A stretch of DNA of 64,000 bases. Origin: Natronolimnobius baerhuensis (lineage in GTDB: Archaea; Halobacteriota; Halobacteria; Halobacteriales; Natrialbaceae). This document shows, one piece after another, positions 26,833 through 34,979 of this stretch. The DNA lies in assembly GCF_002177135.1 (NCBI RefSeq), contig NZ_MWPH01000003.1, forward strand, positions 701,644 to 765,643. The letters are read 5' to 3'. The notes under the pieces are model-generated. The model did no database searches. It saw only the letters and a list, made by a program, of their open reading frames with translations, and had not been told where the DNA came from. Made by a program: the position numbers and the translations under genes. Numbering within the stretch: the first letter of the stretch is position 1; each line of letters starts with the position of its first letter.

Positions 26833-27264
26833 ATGCCCGACACCAAACGACAGACACACTCGCCGCTCGGCATTGGAAAGCGAACGTACGAACGAGGGAT
26901 CTGGGGGCTCGTTGGCATCGGCTGTCTCGGGCTCCTCGCAGGCATCATCTTGGGACAACAACTCATCGGCACCGTCACGTACCTCGTGGCGGTCTGGGCT
27001 GCGGTACTCACAGCAGTTGCGCTCCCGTATCTTAGCGACGCAAAACTCGCCGATGAACGCGACGAACGGCTTCATAACCATGCAAGCGGACTGACAATCG
27101 GGATCACATTCATGGTCGGAATCAGTATTATCCCGGCGGTCTACGTCCTTGATGCCGGAAATTACATTTCCATCTCGGCGACAGCCTGGGGTGCCATCTT
27201 CCTGTTTTCGGCACTTGGCTTGCTCTACGGTGCTTGCTATACGGTTGTCAGCCGCCGTTCCTAA
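26833..27264 (+). CDS. DUF2178-like membrane protein
   Basis: A 143-residue protein with four predicted helices (about 24-41, 46-66, 90-108, 116-136) and a cytoplasmic loop KLADERDERLHNHAS. This loop (DERDERI/L type) is the signature of the DUF2178 group. It is co-directional with and 10 bases ahead of a small HTH gene; membrane protein plus YozG-like HTH pairs of this kind recur in archaea and bacteria. The function of the pair is unknown. The promoter carries a clear inverted repeat. Confidence 0.78.
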   Translation: MPDTKRQTHSPLGIGKRTYERGIWGLVGIGCLGLLAGIILGQQLIGTVTYLVAVWAAVLTAVALPYLSDAKLADERDERLHNHASGLTIGITFMVGISIIPAVYVLDAGNYISISATAWGAIFLFSALGLLYGACYTVVSRRS

Positions 27265-27274
27265 GCTCTCTGCC

Positions 27275-27472
27275 ATGAAGAATCAGCTTACTGAACGACG
27301 GGAAGCAGCAGATATGAGCCAGGGTGGCCTCGCTGACGCCGTCGACGTGACACGCCAAACCATCAACGCAATCGAACGTGAACGCTACGATCCATCTCTG
27401 GAACTTGCGTTTAAACTGGCCGCGTTCTTCGAGTGTCACATCGAGGATCTCTTCGACCCAGACCTCGAGTGA
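27275..27472 (+). CDS. XRE-family HTH regulator, YozG-like
   Basis: A 65-residue Cro/CI-type helix-turn-helix protein: MKNQLTERREAADMSQGGLA, then VTRQTINAIERERYDPSLEL (recognition helix region) and FFECHIEDLFDPDLE. The small YozG/YgzD type usually starts MKNxLKxxRxxxxxxQxxLA, which fixes ATG 27275; the open frame upstream is not coding. It probably controls the operon through the GTAAAG repeats at 26809-26831. Confidence 0.88.
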   Translation: MKNQLTERREAADMSQGGLADAVDVTRQTINAIERERYDPSLELAFKLAAFFECHIEDLFDPDLE

Positions 27473-27596
27473 TATTGCCGACAACAGTCAGTGAAGCTGT
27501 TTGATCCTCGGTTCAGTCGAACAGTTGTAACTCGTGTTGTCCGGCAGGATGAGAGTCGGGTGTTATAAAACGGCTCTGGCTCTCGAGTGCGAAGCG

Positions 27597-28115
27597 TTAT
27601 TCGTAGTTGATCGAGACGGACTCGAGGACGACGTCCTCTTTGGGTTCGTCGTTGCGGCCGGTGTCGACGCTACCGATTTCCTCAACGACATCCATGCCGT
27701 CAGTGACTTTGCCGAAAACGGAGTGGCGGTCGTCGAGGTGGGGCTGGGGGCCGAGGGTGATGAAGAACTGCGAGCCGTTGGTGTTCGGGCCGGAGTTGGC
27801 CATGCTCAGGATGCCGGCGTCGTCGTGGCGCAGTTCGTCGTGGAACTCGTCGTCGAACTGGTAGCCGGGGCCGCCGCGACCGGTTTCGGTCGGGTCGCCG
27901 CCCTGAATCATGAAGTCCTCGATGACACGGTGGAAGGCAACGTCGTCGTACAGCGCCTCGCCGTCGACCTCGTCGCCCGATTCGGGGTCAGTCCAGGTCT
28001 TGCCGCCGGTTGCAAGGCCGACGAAGTTGTCGACGGTGCTTGGTGCGCGGTCGTCGTACAGTTCGACATCGATATCGCCCTTGTTGGTGTGGAGGGTTGC
28101 AGTAACGTTTCCCAT
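27597..28115 (-). CDS. Peptidyl-prolyl cis-trans isomerase (cyclophilin)
   Basis: A 172-residue cyclophilin that catalyses proline isomerisation in protein folding. Motifs: TNKGDIDVELYDDRAPSTV, VAFHRVIEDFMIQGGDPTE with the catalytic Arg and Phe, GILSMANSGPNTNGSQFFIT and HSVFGKVTDGMDVV. The Trp that binds cyclosporin in human CypA is replaced (PHLDDRHS), as in many prokaryotic forms. No signal peptide is present. ATG 28115 fits the family; the open frame upstream extends 38 codons. Confidence 0.95.
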   Translation of the reverse strand: MGNVTATLHTNKGDIDVELYDDRAPSTVDNFVGLATGGKTWTDPESGDEVDGEALYDDVAFHRVIEDFMIQGGDPTETGRGGPGYQFDDEFHDELRHDDAGILSMANSGPNTNGSQFFITLGPQPHLDDRHSVFGKVTDGMDVVEEIGSVDTGRNDEPKEDVVLESVSINYE

Positions 28116-28234
28116 ATGCACGGCGACGGTGGGCCGACAGAAAACGATAGTGGTCTTGCCTGTACGCTCGCACCGTAAGAAAATCCGTCGATGGCCCCCC
28201 GCAAGTACATACCGCCAAGTCGAGAACACAGACT

Positions 28235-29227
28235 ATGGGAACTGGGACACATTCAACCGAGGAAGTCGTCCTTGCACGACTCTCCTCCGGCGTCGAATTG
28301 ACGACGACGATTCACACCTATCACGGTGACGCTGACTCGAGTACAGACCCAGACGAGACACCCACGCTCTACGTGCAAGCAGCCCAGCACGGCCGCGAAA
28401 TCAACGGCACTGCAGTCTTGCGCCGCTTTCACGAGCGCTTGCCGCTCGAGGAGCTGACCGGAACGATCATCGCGGTCCCGGTGGCGAATCCGTTGACGTT
28501 CGACCGAGTCACCTACACCGCCCCAGAACAGTTCGATAGCGTCAATCCGAACATGAATCGCGTCTGGCCCGGCAACGACGAGGGGACGCTCCACGAACGG
28601 ATGGCGGCGCGCCTCTGGGAGGAAATTTCACAGGCAGACGCGCTCGTCGACCTCCATACCGGCAGTCCCGAGATGCTGCCACACATCGTCTTCCGCGAAG
28701 GCGATGAGCGCTCTCGAGGCCTTGCCGAAGCGTTCGGAACCGAACTCCTGCTCTCTGAGCAGGCCAACGACGACGCCGACGAGGAGTGGCATCAGCGAGA
28801 TTTCGCCGGGAAACTCCGTGTTGCGGCCTCCGAAGAGGGCATTCCATCGATCACGCCCGAACTCGCGTACAACAAACAGATCCTCGAGGATGTCGTCGAA
28901 CACGGCGTCGACGGGCTATTCGACGTGCTTCGGTATCTCGAGATGTTGCCTGGCGATGTGCCTGAGCGAGACCAGATTCTCGCTCGGAATCATCTTGGAC
29001 AGGTGTCTGCGACGGCGTCAGGACTGTTCCGTGCCCACCCCGACCTCGAGTTGGGGCAAGAAATCTCAAGCGGGACGCCGATCGGAACGGTGTACAACCC
29101 GACGACGTACGAACCGCTTCACGAGGCAGTGACGGATCGGGATGGCGTCCTCTATACGCTAACCCAGGAGGCGACGGTTCTCGCCGGTGACAAACTGGCG
29201 AGTGTCGCGTTGCTCCGGGACGAGTAG
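28235..29227 (+). CDS. Succinylglutamate desuccinylase/aspartoacylase-family deacylase
   Basis: A 330-residue zinc enzyme of the M14-like AstE/AspA group. Zinc ligands are in AAQHGREINGT (H and E) and DLHTGSPE (H). NPNMNRVWPG and the later SITPELAYN glutamate segment are family marks. These enzymes remove acyl groups from amino acids or related compounds; the haloarchaeal substrate is unknown. It is divergent from the cyclophilin gene, with 119 bases between. Confidence 0.87.
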   Translation: MGTGTHSTEEVVLARLSSGVELTTTIHTYHGDADSSTDPDETPTLYVQAAQHGREINGTAVLRRFHERLPLEELTGTIIAVPVANPLTFDRVTYTAPEQFDSVNPNMNRVWPGNDEGTLHERMAARLWEEISQADALVDLHTGSPEMLPHIVFREGDERSRGLAEAFGTELLLSEQANDDADEEWHQRDFAGKLRVAASEEGIPSITPELAYNKQILEDVVEHGVDGLFDVLRYLEMLPGDVPERDQILARNHLGQVSATASGLFRAHPDLELGQEISSGTPIGTVYNPTTYEPLHEAVTDRDGVLYTLTQEATVLAGDKLASVALLRDE

Positions 29228-29261
29228 CGAAACGGCCAACGGACTCGGTGGGGACCGAGTC

Positions 29262-29609
29262 TTAACAGCTCTCGATTTGATCTGGTCGCTCAGAAACGTG
29301 CTCATACTCCAGTAAATCGTCGTCTGCGATGGTGACGAGCAGGATATCGCTCTCTGCGACGCTCTCGAACGCATCGACGGAGACGACGAGTTGGTCAACC
29401 AGTTCGCCCTCGTACTCGAGTAAGAGGACGACGTGTTCGCCATCGACGATTCGGTCGACGACGGCGACGTACTCGGTCGCAGCCGCCGCGTCGTCGCTCG
29501 TTTCGCGTTCAGTTGCGCTTGCAGAGCCAGCGACAGACAGACTGGCAGTTCCGACACCACAGATCGTATACAGAACGCTTCGTCGTGTGGACAGACTATG
29601 TTCGTCCAT
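29262..29609 (-). CDS. Exported DUF3006-like protein
   Basis: A 115-residue protein with an N-terminal Tat-like signal (STRRSVLYTICGVGTASL, then Ala-Ser-Ala). The mature part, AVVDRIVDGEHVVLLLEYEG through VESVAESDILLV-type strands, resembles the DUF3006 domain, a small beta domain. The twin arginines and the halophile preference for Tat export make secretion likely. Function is unknown. It is convergent with the deacylase gene, 34 bases away. Confidence 0.7.
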   Translation of the reverse strand: MDEHSLSTRRSVLYTICGVGTASLSVAGSASATERETSDDAAAATEYVAVVDRIVDGEHVVLLLEYEGELVDQLVVSVDAFESVAESDILLVTIADDDLLEYEHVSERPDQIESC

Positions 29610-29804
29610 GCCACCGTTGGCTGCGCCTTCGTATTTAAAAGGAAGCAGCGAACCGAACGCGACCGGTGAGTATCGCTGTGGCCGTATTCTACGCTGACCT
29701 GATCGAGCCTGAAAGCGCCGAATCCACCCTCGAGAGCAAAGCTACGAGAAACTGAGCATCTGAACCACCAAAGGTTTATCACTGGCATAAGAAATTACGT
29801 AACA

Positions 29805-31802
29805 ATGGCTACGCAGGAGACCGTCACCCGAGAGGCGCAATTATGGGCCCGGAATATCGGCGGGATCGATGAAACCACAGTCGAACTCGACGACGGGATC
29901 ACCGTTCTCGCCGGCCGGAACGCGACGAACCGAACGTCACTGTTGCAGGCATTTATGGCTGGTCTTGGCGGCGAATCGGCGTCGCTCAAGGCCGATGCCG
30001 AGGAGGGCGAGGTCGAACTCGAACTCGACGACGACACTTACACTCGAACGCTTCGTCGTGCCGGCAACAGTATCGTCACCGAAGGCGACCCCTATCTCGA
30101 GGACCCCGAACTCGCCGAACTGTTCGCGTTCTTGCTCGAATCGAATCCCGCACGCCGCGCGGTAACGACCGGCGCTGATCTTCGTGAAATTATCCTTCGG
30201 CCGGTCGATACCGACGAAATCGAGGCCGAAATATCTCGACTCACGGCTGAAAAGGAGCAACTCTCCGACGAACTCGACCGACTCGAGTCGCTCAAAGGCG
30301 ACCTCCCCGAACTCGAGCGCCAGCGCACCTCCATTGAAGACCAGATCGAGGACAAACGCGCCGAACTCGAGGAGGTCAAAACGGCAATCGAGGAGGCTGA
30401 AGCCGAGGCGAGCGAGCAAGACAGCGACGACACCTCCGAGGAACTCGAGGCGAAACTCACCGAACTGCGCGAACAGCGCTCCGAACTCGAGGACGTCCGA
30501 TTCGACCTCGAGACCGAACGCGAGAGTCTGGCTGCGCTCAGAACCGAGCGGGAAGAACTCGAAGCGGAACGTGAGGAGTTGCCGGAAACGGAGTCGCTGA
30601 ACCGCGAGGCCGTCGACGACGAAATTGACCGACTCCAGCAACAGTCACAATCGATCGACAGCGTTGTCAGCCAACTCCAGAGTATCGTCCAGTTCAACGA
30701 GGAGATGCTCGAGGGGTCACATCCTGAGATCAAGGCGTTGCTCGCCGGCGAGGAGGGCGACGCAAGCGGCGACGGCGCAGTTACAGATCAACTGATCGCC
30801 GACGAGGAGACCGTCCAGTGTTGGACCTGTGGCAGTCAGGTACAGCGAGGCGAAATCGAGGGTACAATCGACCGACTGCGCTCGCTTCAAGAGGAGAAAC
30901 TGAGCGAACGCGACGACCTCGATGAGCGCATCGAGTCGCTGCGAGACGAACGCCGCGAGATCGACCAGACGAAACGCAAGTACGAGCGCGTCGAGGAACG
31001 TCTCGCCGATATTACCAGCGAAATCGAGCGCCGCGAAGCCCGACTCGAGGAGTTGACCGAAGACCGGGAAACCCTCGAGACCGAAATCGACACGCTCGAG
31101 GACGAGGCTGCCGAACTCGAGGCCGAAGCCGACCCCGAGTCGGATGACGACGACGATGACGAGGAGAGCCTGCTCGATCTCAACCGGCGGGCCAACGAAC
31201 TCGAGTTCTCGCTCGGTCGACTCGAGCGCGACCTCGAGACGACGACTGAGGAAATCGAGGACATCGAGGCTGCCCTCGACGAGCAGGGCGACCTGGAAAC
31301 TCGCCGCGAGGAGATTCGCGACGAACTCGAGGAACTGCGCACCCGGATCGACCGGATCGAGCGCGAGGCCGTCGAGTCGTTTAACGAGCACATGGACGCC
31401 GTTCTCGAAGTCCTCGAGTACGAGAACATCGACCGGATCTGGATCGAACGCATCGGGCAGACGGTCCGAGAGGGCCGGCGAAAGGTCGAACAGACGGCGT
31501 TCGATCTGCACATCGTCCGGAGTACGGCCGATGGCAGCACCTACGAGGATACGATCAACCACCTGAGTGAGAGCGAACGCGAAGTGACTGGGCTAATCTT
31601 CGCACTCGCGGGCTATCTCGTCCACGAAGTCTACGAGGAAGTGCCCTTCATGCTCTTGGACTCGCTCGAGGCAGTGGACTCGGATCGGATTGCTGACTTG
31701 GTCGAGTACTTCCGGGAGTACACTGACTTCCTCGTCGTGGCGTTGCTCCCCGAGGATGCAAGCGCAATCGACGACAGTCACGAGCGAGTCAGAAGTATCT
31801 GA
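29805..31802 (+). CDS. Archaea-specific SMC-related ATPase with zinc hook
   Basis: A 665-residue SMC/Rad50-like protein. The N lobe has a Walker A-like GRNATNRTS (37-45) in which the usual Lys is Arg43. Two long coiled coils (about 140-330 and 350-540) flank a zinc-hook-like CWTC (Cys339, Cys342). The C lobe has an ABC signature-like HLSESEREVTGL and a Walker B-like FMLLDSLEAVDS in which the catalytic Glu is Ser620. This matches the haloarchaeal 'archaea-specific SMC-related' (Sph-like) family, whose relatives have been linked to chromosome organisation or cell shape. A TATA-like box at 29771-29780 fits a leaderless start. Confidence 0.87.
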   Translation: MATQETVTREAQLWARNIGGIDETTVELDDGITVLAGRNATNRTSLLQAFMAGLGGESASLKADAEEGEVELELDDDTYTRTLRRAGNSIVTEGDPYLEDPELAELFAFLLESNPARRAVTTGADLREIILRPVDTDEIEAEISRLTAEKEQLSDELDRLESLKGDLPELERQRTSIEDQIEDKRAELEEVKTAIEEAEAEASEQDSDDTSEELEAKLTELREQRSELEDVRFDLETERESLAALRTEREELEAEREELPETESLNREAVDDEIDRLQQQSQSIDSVVSQLQSIVQFNEEMLEGSHPEIKALLAGEEGDASGDGAVTDQLIADEETVQCWTCGSQVQRGEIEGTIDRLRSLQEEKLSERDDLDERIESLRDERREIDQTKRKYERVEERLADITSEIERREARLEELTEDRETLETEIDTLEDEAAELEAEADPESDDDDDDEESLLDLNRRANELEFSLGRLERDLETTTEEIEDIEAALDEQGDLETRREEIRDELEELRTRIDRIEREAVESFNEHMDAVLEVLEYENIDRIWIERIGQTVREGRRKVEQTAFDLHIVRSTADGSTYEDTINHLSESEREVTGLIFALAGYLVHEVYEEVPFMLLDSLEAVDSDRIADLVEYFREYTDFLVVALLPEDASAIDDSHERVRSI

Positions 31803-31822
31803 GTCGAGACGGCCGTCTCCTG

Positions 31823-33022
31823 CTACTTGTAGGCCTGAATCCCCGTCAGGTCGTCACCGAGTACCAGCGTGTGGATGTCGTGGGTGCCCTCGTACGTGTA
31901 GACGGTCTCCATGTTCGCCATGTGGCGCATCGGCGAGTAATCCGTCGTAATGCCGTTTCCACCGAGCATTTCGCGGGCGACTTTTGATTGCTCGCGAGCC
32001 ATTCGGACGTTGTTGCGTTTTGCCATCGAGACGTGTTGTGGGCGCAAGTCACCGCGTTCTTTGAGGTCGGCGAGCCGATAGGCGAGCAACTGCGCGAGCG
32101 TGATTTGGGTCGCCATCTCCGCGAGTTTCTCCTGTTGTAACTGAAAGCGAGCGATAGGGCCGCCGAACTGCTCGCGCTCGAGTGCGTACTCGCGTGCAGT
32201 CTCAAAACAGTCTCGGGCCGCGCCGACGGCTCCCCAGGCGATGCCGTAGCGCGCCTGCGTGAGACAGGACAGCGGGCCTTTCATGCCGGACACGTCGGGG
32301 AGAACGGCATCCTCGGGAACGAATACGTCGTTAAGTCCGATTTCGCCGGTGATCGAGGCACGCATCGAGAGTTTGTCGTCTATCTTGTTCGTCGTGACGC
32401 CGTCGCGGTCGGTGTCGACGAGAAAGCCGCGAACCGGGTTTTCGTCGCTGCCATCACCGCCGCCGTCGCCGTCAGTCCCATCACTCGAGCGCTCGCGCGC
32501 CCAGACGAGGGCGACGTCGGCGATAGGAGCGTTCGTGATCCAGGTTTTCGAGCCGTTGAGGACGTAGCCGTCGCCGTCAGGCGCAGCGGTCGTCTCCATG
32601 CTCGCCGGATCGGAGCCGTGTTCGGGTTCCGTCAGTCCGAAGCAGCCGACAGCCTTGCCCTCTCCCAATTTCGGGAGCCACTTCTCTTTCTGGGCTTCGC
32701 TCCCGTAGGCGTGAATTGGATACATGACGAGTGCGCCCTGGACGGAGGCCATTGAGCGCAGCCCCGAATCGCCTGCCTCGAGTTCCTGCATCAACAGCCC
32801 GTAGGCGGTCTCGGAGACGTTCGGTGAGCCATACCCCTCGAGATTTGGCGCGTAAAAGCCGAGTTCGCCCATCAGCGGGATGAGGTCGGTCGGGAACGTT
32901 CCGTTTTCGAAGTGTTCACCGATGTCGGGTTTCACGCGGTCGGCGACGAACTCGCGGGCGGTGTCACGAATCAGACGCTCTTCCTCGCCGAGGTCAGCCT
33001 CGAGGTGGACGAAATCGAGCAT
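31823..33022 (-). CDS. Acyl-CoA dehydrogenase, glutaryl-CoA dehydrogenase-like
   Basis: A 399-residue FAD enzyme. CFGLTEPEHGSDPASM and KTWITNAPIADV are acyl-CoA dehydrogenase signatures, and the C-terminal MANMETVYTYEGTHDIHTLV contains the catalytic-base Glu at the position used by glutaryl-CoA dehydrogenase, ending LGDDLTGIQAYK as in that subgroup. An acidic Gly/Asp-rich insert (about residues 180-205) is lineage-specific. Likely role is oxidation of glutaryl-CoA or a short-chain acyl-CoA in amino acid or fatty acid breakdown. It is convergent with the SMC-like gene. Confidence 0.87.
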   Translation of the reverse strand: MLDFVHLEADLGEEERLIRDTAREFVADRVKPDIGEHFENGTFPTDLIPLMGELGFYAPNLEGYGSPNVSETAYGLLMQELEAGDSGLRSMASVQGALVMYPIHAYGSEAQKEKWLPKLGEGKAVGCFGLTEPEHGSDPASMETTAAPDGDGYVLNGSKTWITNAPIADVALVWARERSSDGTDGDGGGDGSDENPVRGFLVDTDRDGVTTNKIDDKLSMRASITGEIGLNDVFVPEDAVLPDVSGMKGPLSCLTQARYGIAWGAVGAARDCFETAREYALEREQFGGPIARFQLQQEKLAEMATQITLAQLLAYRLADLKERGDLRPQHVSMAKRNNVRMAREQSKVAREMLGGNGITTDYSPMRHMANMETVYTYEGTHDIHTLVLGDDLTGIQAYK

Positions 33023-33067
33023 ATGTCGTGATCCACAACGGCGAGTATAGGGGTTGTGGTCAGGTGG

Positions 33068-34711
33068 TCAGGACGAGAGGCTTGCACTGAGGTCGGCGCG
33101 GTAGCGGGCAAGGAGTTCACGGACGACGAGTCGGTCTCGCGGGTCGACGCCGATGAGAGACAACGTCCCGATGTAGGCACAGGTGCCGACGATGGCTCCG
33201 AGCGCGATCCCGAGTGGCCCGCCGAGGACTGTTCGCATAGCGACGAGCACCCCGATCATGACGAGCGCGGCTGCAAGCGGCCGGAGGAACGTCGCATCGA
33301 ACGGCCACAGTCCCTCGAAGCGCTCGAGCAAGACGACCTGAATCGCGTTCTGGGCGGCGATTGCGAGCGAAGTGCCAAGCGCTGCGCCGACGAGTCCGAA
33401 CTCGAGGACGAACACGTAGGTCAGAACGACGTTCGAGACGGCGAGCAGCCAGTCGAGTAGCATCCGCGCGTACTGGTGGTCGGTCATCATCAGCAACCAG
33501 CCGGTCGCACCGACGGCGCTGCCGACGAAGACGCCGCCGAGGTAGACAACGAGCGGCACGTAGCCCGCGACGTACGTCGGGCCAAAGAGTGCGAGCAGGT
33601 CGTCGCCAAACACCAGCAAGACGGCGAGAATCGGAAGCACTGTCGTGAGAATCAGCCGCGTCACCGACGTGTAGACCGCGTTGAGCGTGTCGACCTGGCC
33701 GTTCGAGTAGAGACTCGAGGCGACGGGGGGCAGTAACTGATTGAACGCTTGGAGTGGGATCCACGCGAGTGCAACGAGGACGAGAACGACGTTGTAGATA
33801 CCCGTCGCAACGGCCGTCAACAGCGCGCCGACGAGCAACACGTCGATGCGGTTCTGGAATATCTTCCCGAAACTGCTCATCGCGACCGGTCCCGCGTAGT
33901 TGTAGAACTGGCGCAGTTCGGCCGACGTGCGCCGGAGCGTCGGGCGGATCTCGGTCGTGCGGATCGTCACCGGGATACCGACGACCGCGAGCGCACACGT
34001 AAAGCCGAGAATCGCGCCGGCGACGCCAATGGTCGAGTAGCCGACCGCCAGTGCCACGAGCGCTCCGAGCAGTCGCATGGCCGGCCGGAGGAGTTTGTTG
34101 AACAGGACCTCGCCTCGAGCAGAGCCAACTGCACGAAAGACCCCTGCAGCGATCATCACGAGTCCGATTGGGATGACGAGTGCGCCGAAAAATCGCATCG
34201 TCGTCGGAAACGCCGGCTGTTCGACCGTCATCTCGTTGATCCAGGGTGCAAGAATCCAGACACCGGCTGCCATCAGGAGGCCGACTCCGACCGTAGTGGC
34301 GTAGGCGATTCCAACGACGCGCGACTGGCGAGCGTGATCGTCGCCCGCGTCGGGGACGTACCGCTGGAGGGCCGGAACACTGCCGAACGTAACGAGTCGG
34401 ATCAGAATCTGTGCGATTCGCCACGCGAGCGCGTACACCCCGTACGCAACCGGCCCGAGCGCACGCGCGAGGACGAACTCGGTCGCGGTCATCAGCCCAC
34501 GTTGGACTGAAATCCCGCCCGAGGTCACGACCGCGCCGTGAGCGATGGTGAGCAACGCGTCGCGTTCATCCGCCGGAACCGTCTCCATACTCGCCTCGCT
34601 ACCGTCACTCGCTGGATCCTCGAGTGGCGGTTCTCCGTCTCGGTCGTCGGTTTCTGTCCCGGCCTGCAACTCGTGGCTCACAACTGTGTGGCGTAGGCCG
34701 ATTCCGAGCAT
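33068..34711 (-). CDS. Polysaccharide/oligosaccharide flippase (MOP superfamily)
   Basis: About 547 residues from ATG 34711, with 12-14 hydrophobic helices. The N-terminal pattern ARALGPVAYGVYALAWRI and the later ALWRFGxxG-like spacing are those of Wzx/RfbX-type flippases of the MOP (PST) group, which move lipid-linked glycans across the membrane. In haloarchaea such proteins serve N-glycosylation or extracellular polysaccharide export. An acidic cytoplasmic N terminus of about 60 residues precedes the first helix, and several ATGs within it could be the start. No glycosyltransferase genes are adjacent. Confidence 0.82.
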   Translation of the reverse strand: MLGIGLRHTVVSHELQAGTETDDRDGEPPLEDPASDGSEASMETVPADERDALLTIAHGAVVTSGGISVQRGLMTATEFVLARALGPVAYGVYALAWRIAQILIRLVTFGSVPALQRYVPDAGDDHARQSRVVGIAYATTVGVGLLMAAGVWILAPWINEMTVEQPAFPTTMRFFGALVIPIGLVMIAAGVFRAVGSARGEVLFNKLLRPAMRLLGALVALAVGYSTIGVAGAILGFTCALAVVGIPVTIRTTEIRPTLRRTSAELRQFYNYAGPVAMSSFGKIFQNRIDVLLVGALLTAVATGIYNVVLVLVALAWIPLQAFNQLLPPVASSLYSNGQVDTLNAVYTSVTRLILTTVLPILAVLLVFGDDLLALFGPTYVAGYVPLVVYLGGVFVGSAVGATGWLLMMTDHQYARMLLDWLLAVSNVVLTYVFVLEFGLVGAALGTSLAIAAQNAIQVVLLERFEGLWPFDATFLRPLAAALVMIGVLVAMRTVLGGPLGIALGAIVGTCAYIGTLSLIGVDPRDRLVVRELLARYRADLSASLSS

Positions 34712-34979
34712 TAAGCGATTCGATACGGCGGACACGCGCTGGACGCACGAGCGCGGGTTGGCCCGAATTCGAGGAGTACCCAACTAGTTAGGCGGATAGT
34801 TTGTGTTAGTCACTCGGTTACAGACGGTACCGTCCGTTCAGCGGACGGCGATCCCAGCGGTAACTACCAGACCGAGATGATTCGGTCACCACTGGAATCA
34901 CGGCGACTGCCCCCCAGACGGTCGCCGGTTTTCGCGCGAACGCCGACGCTTTAACACCACTCGGTTAGAAGTACGTTGT

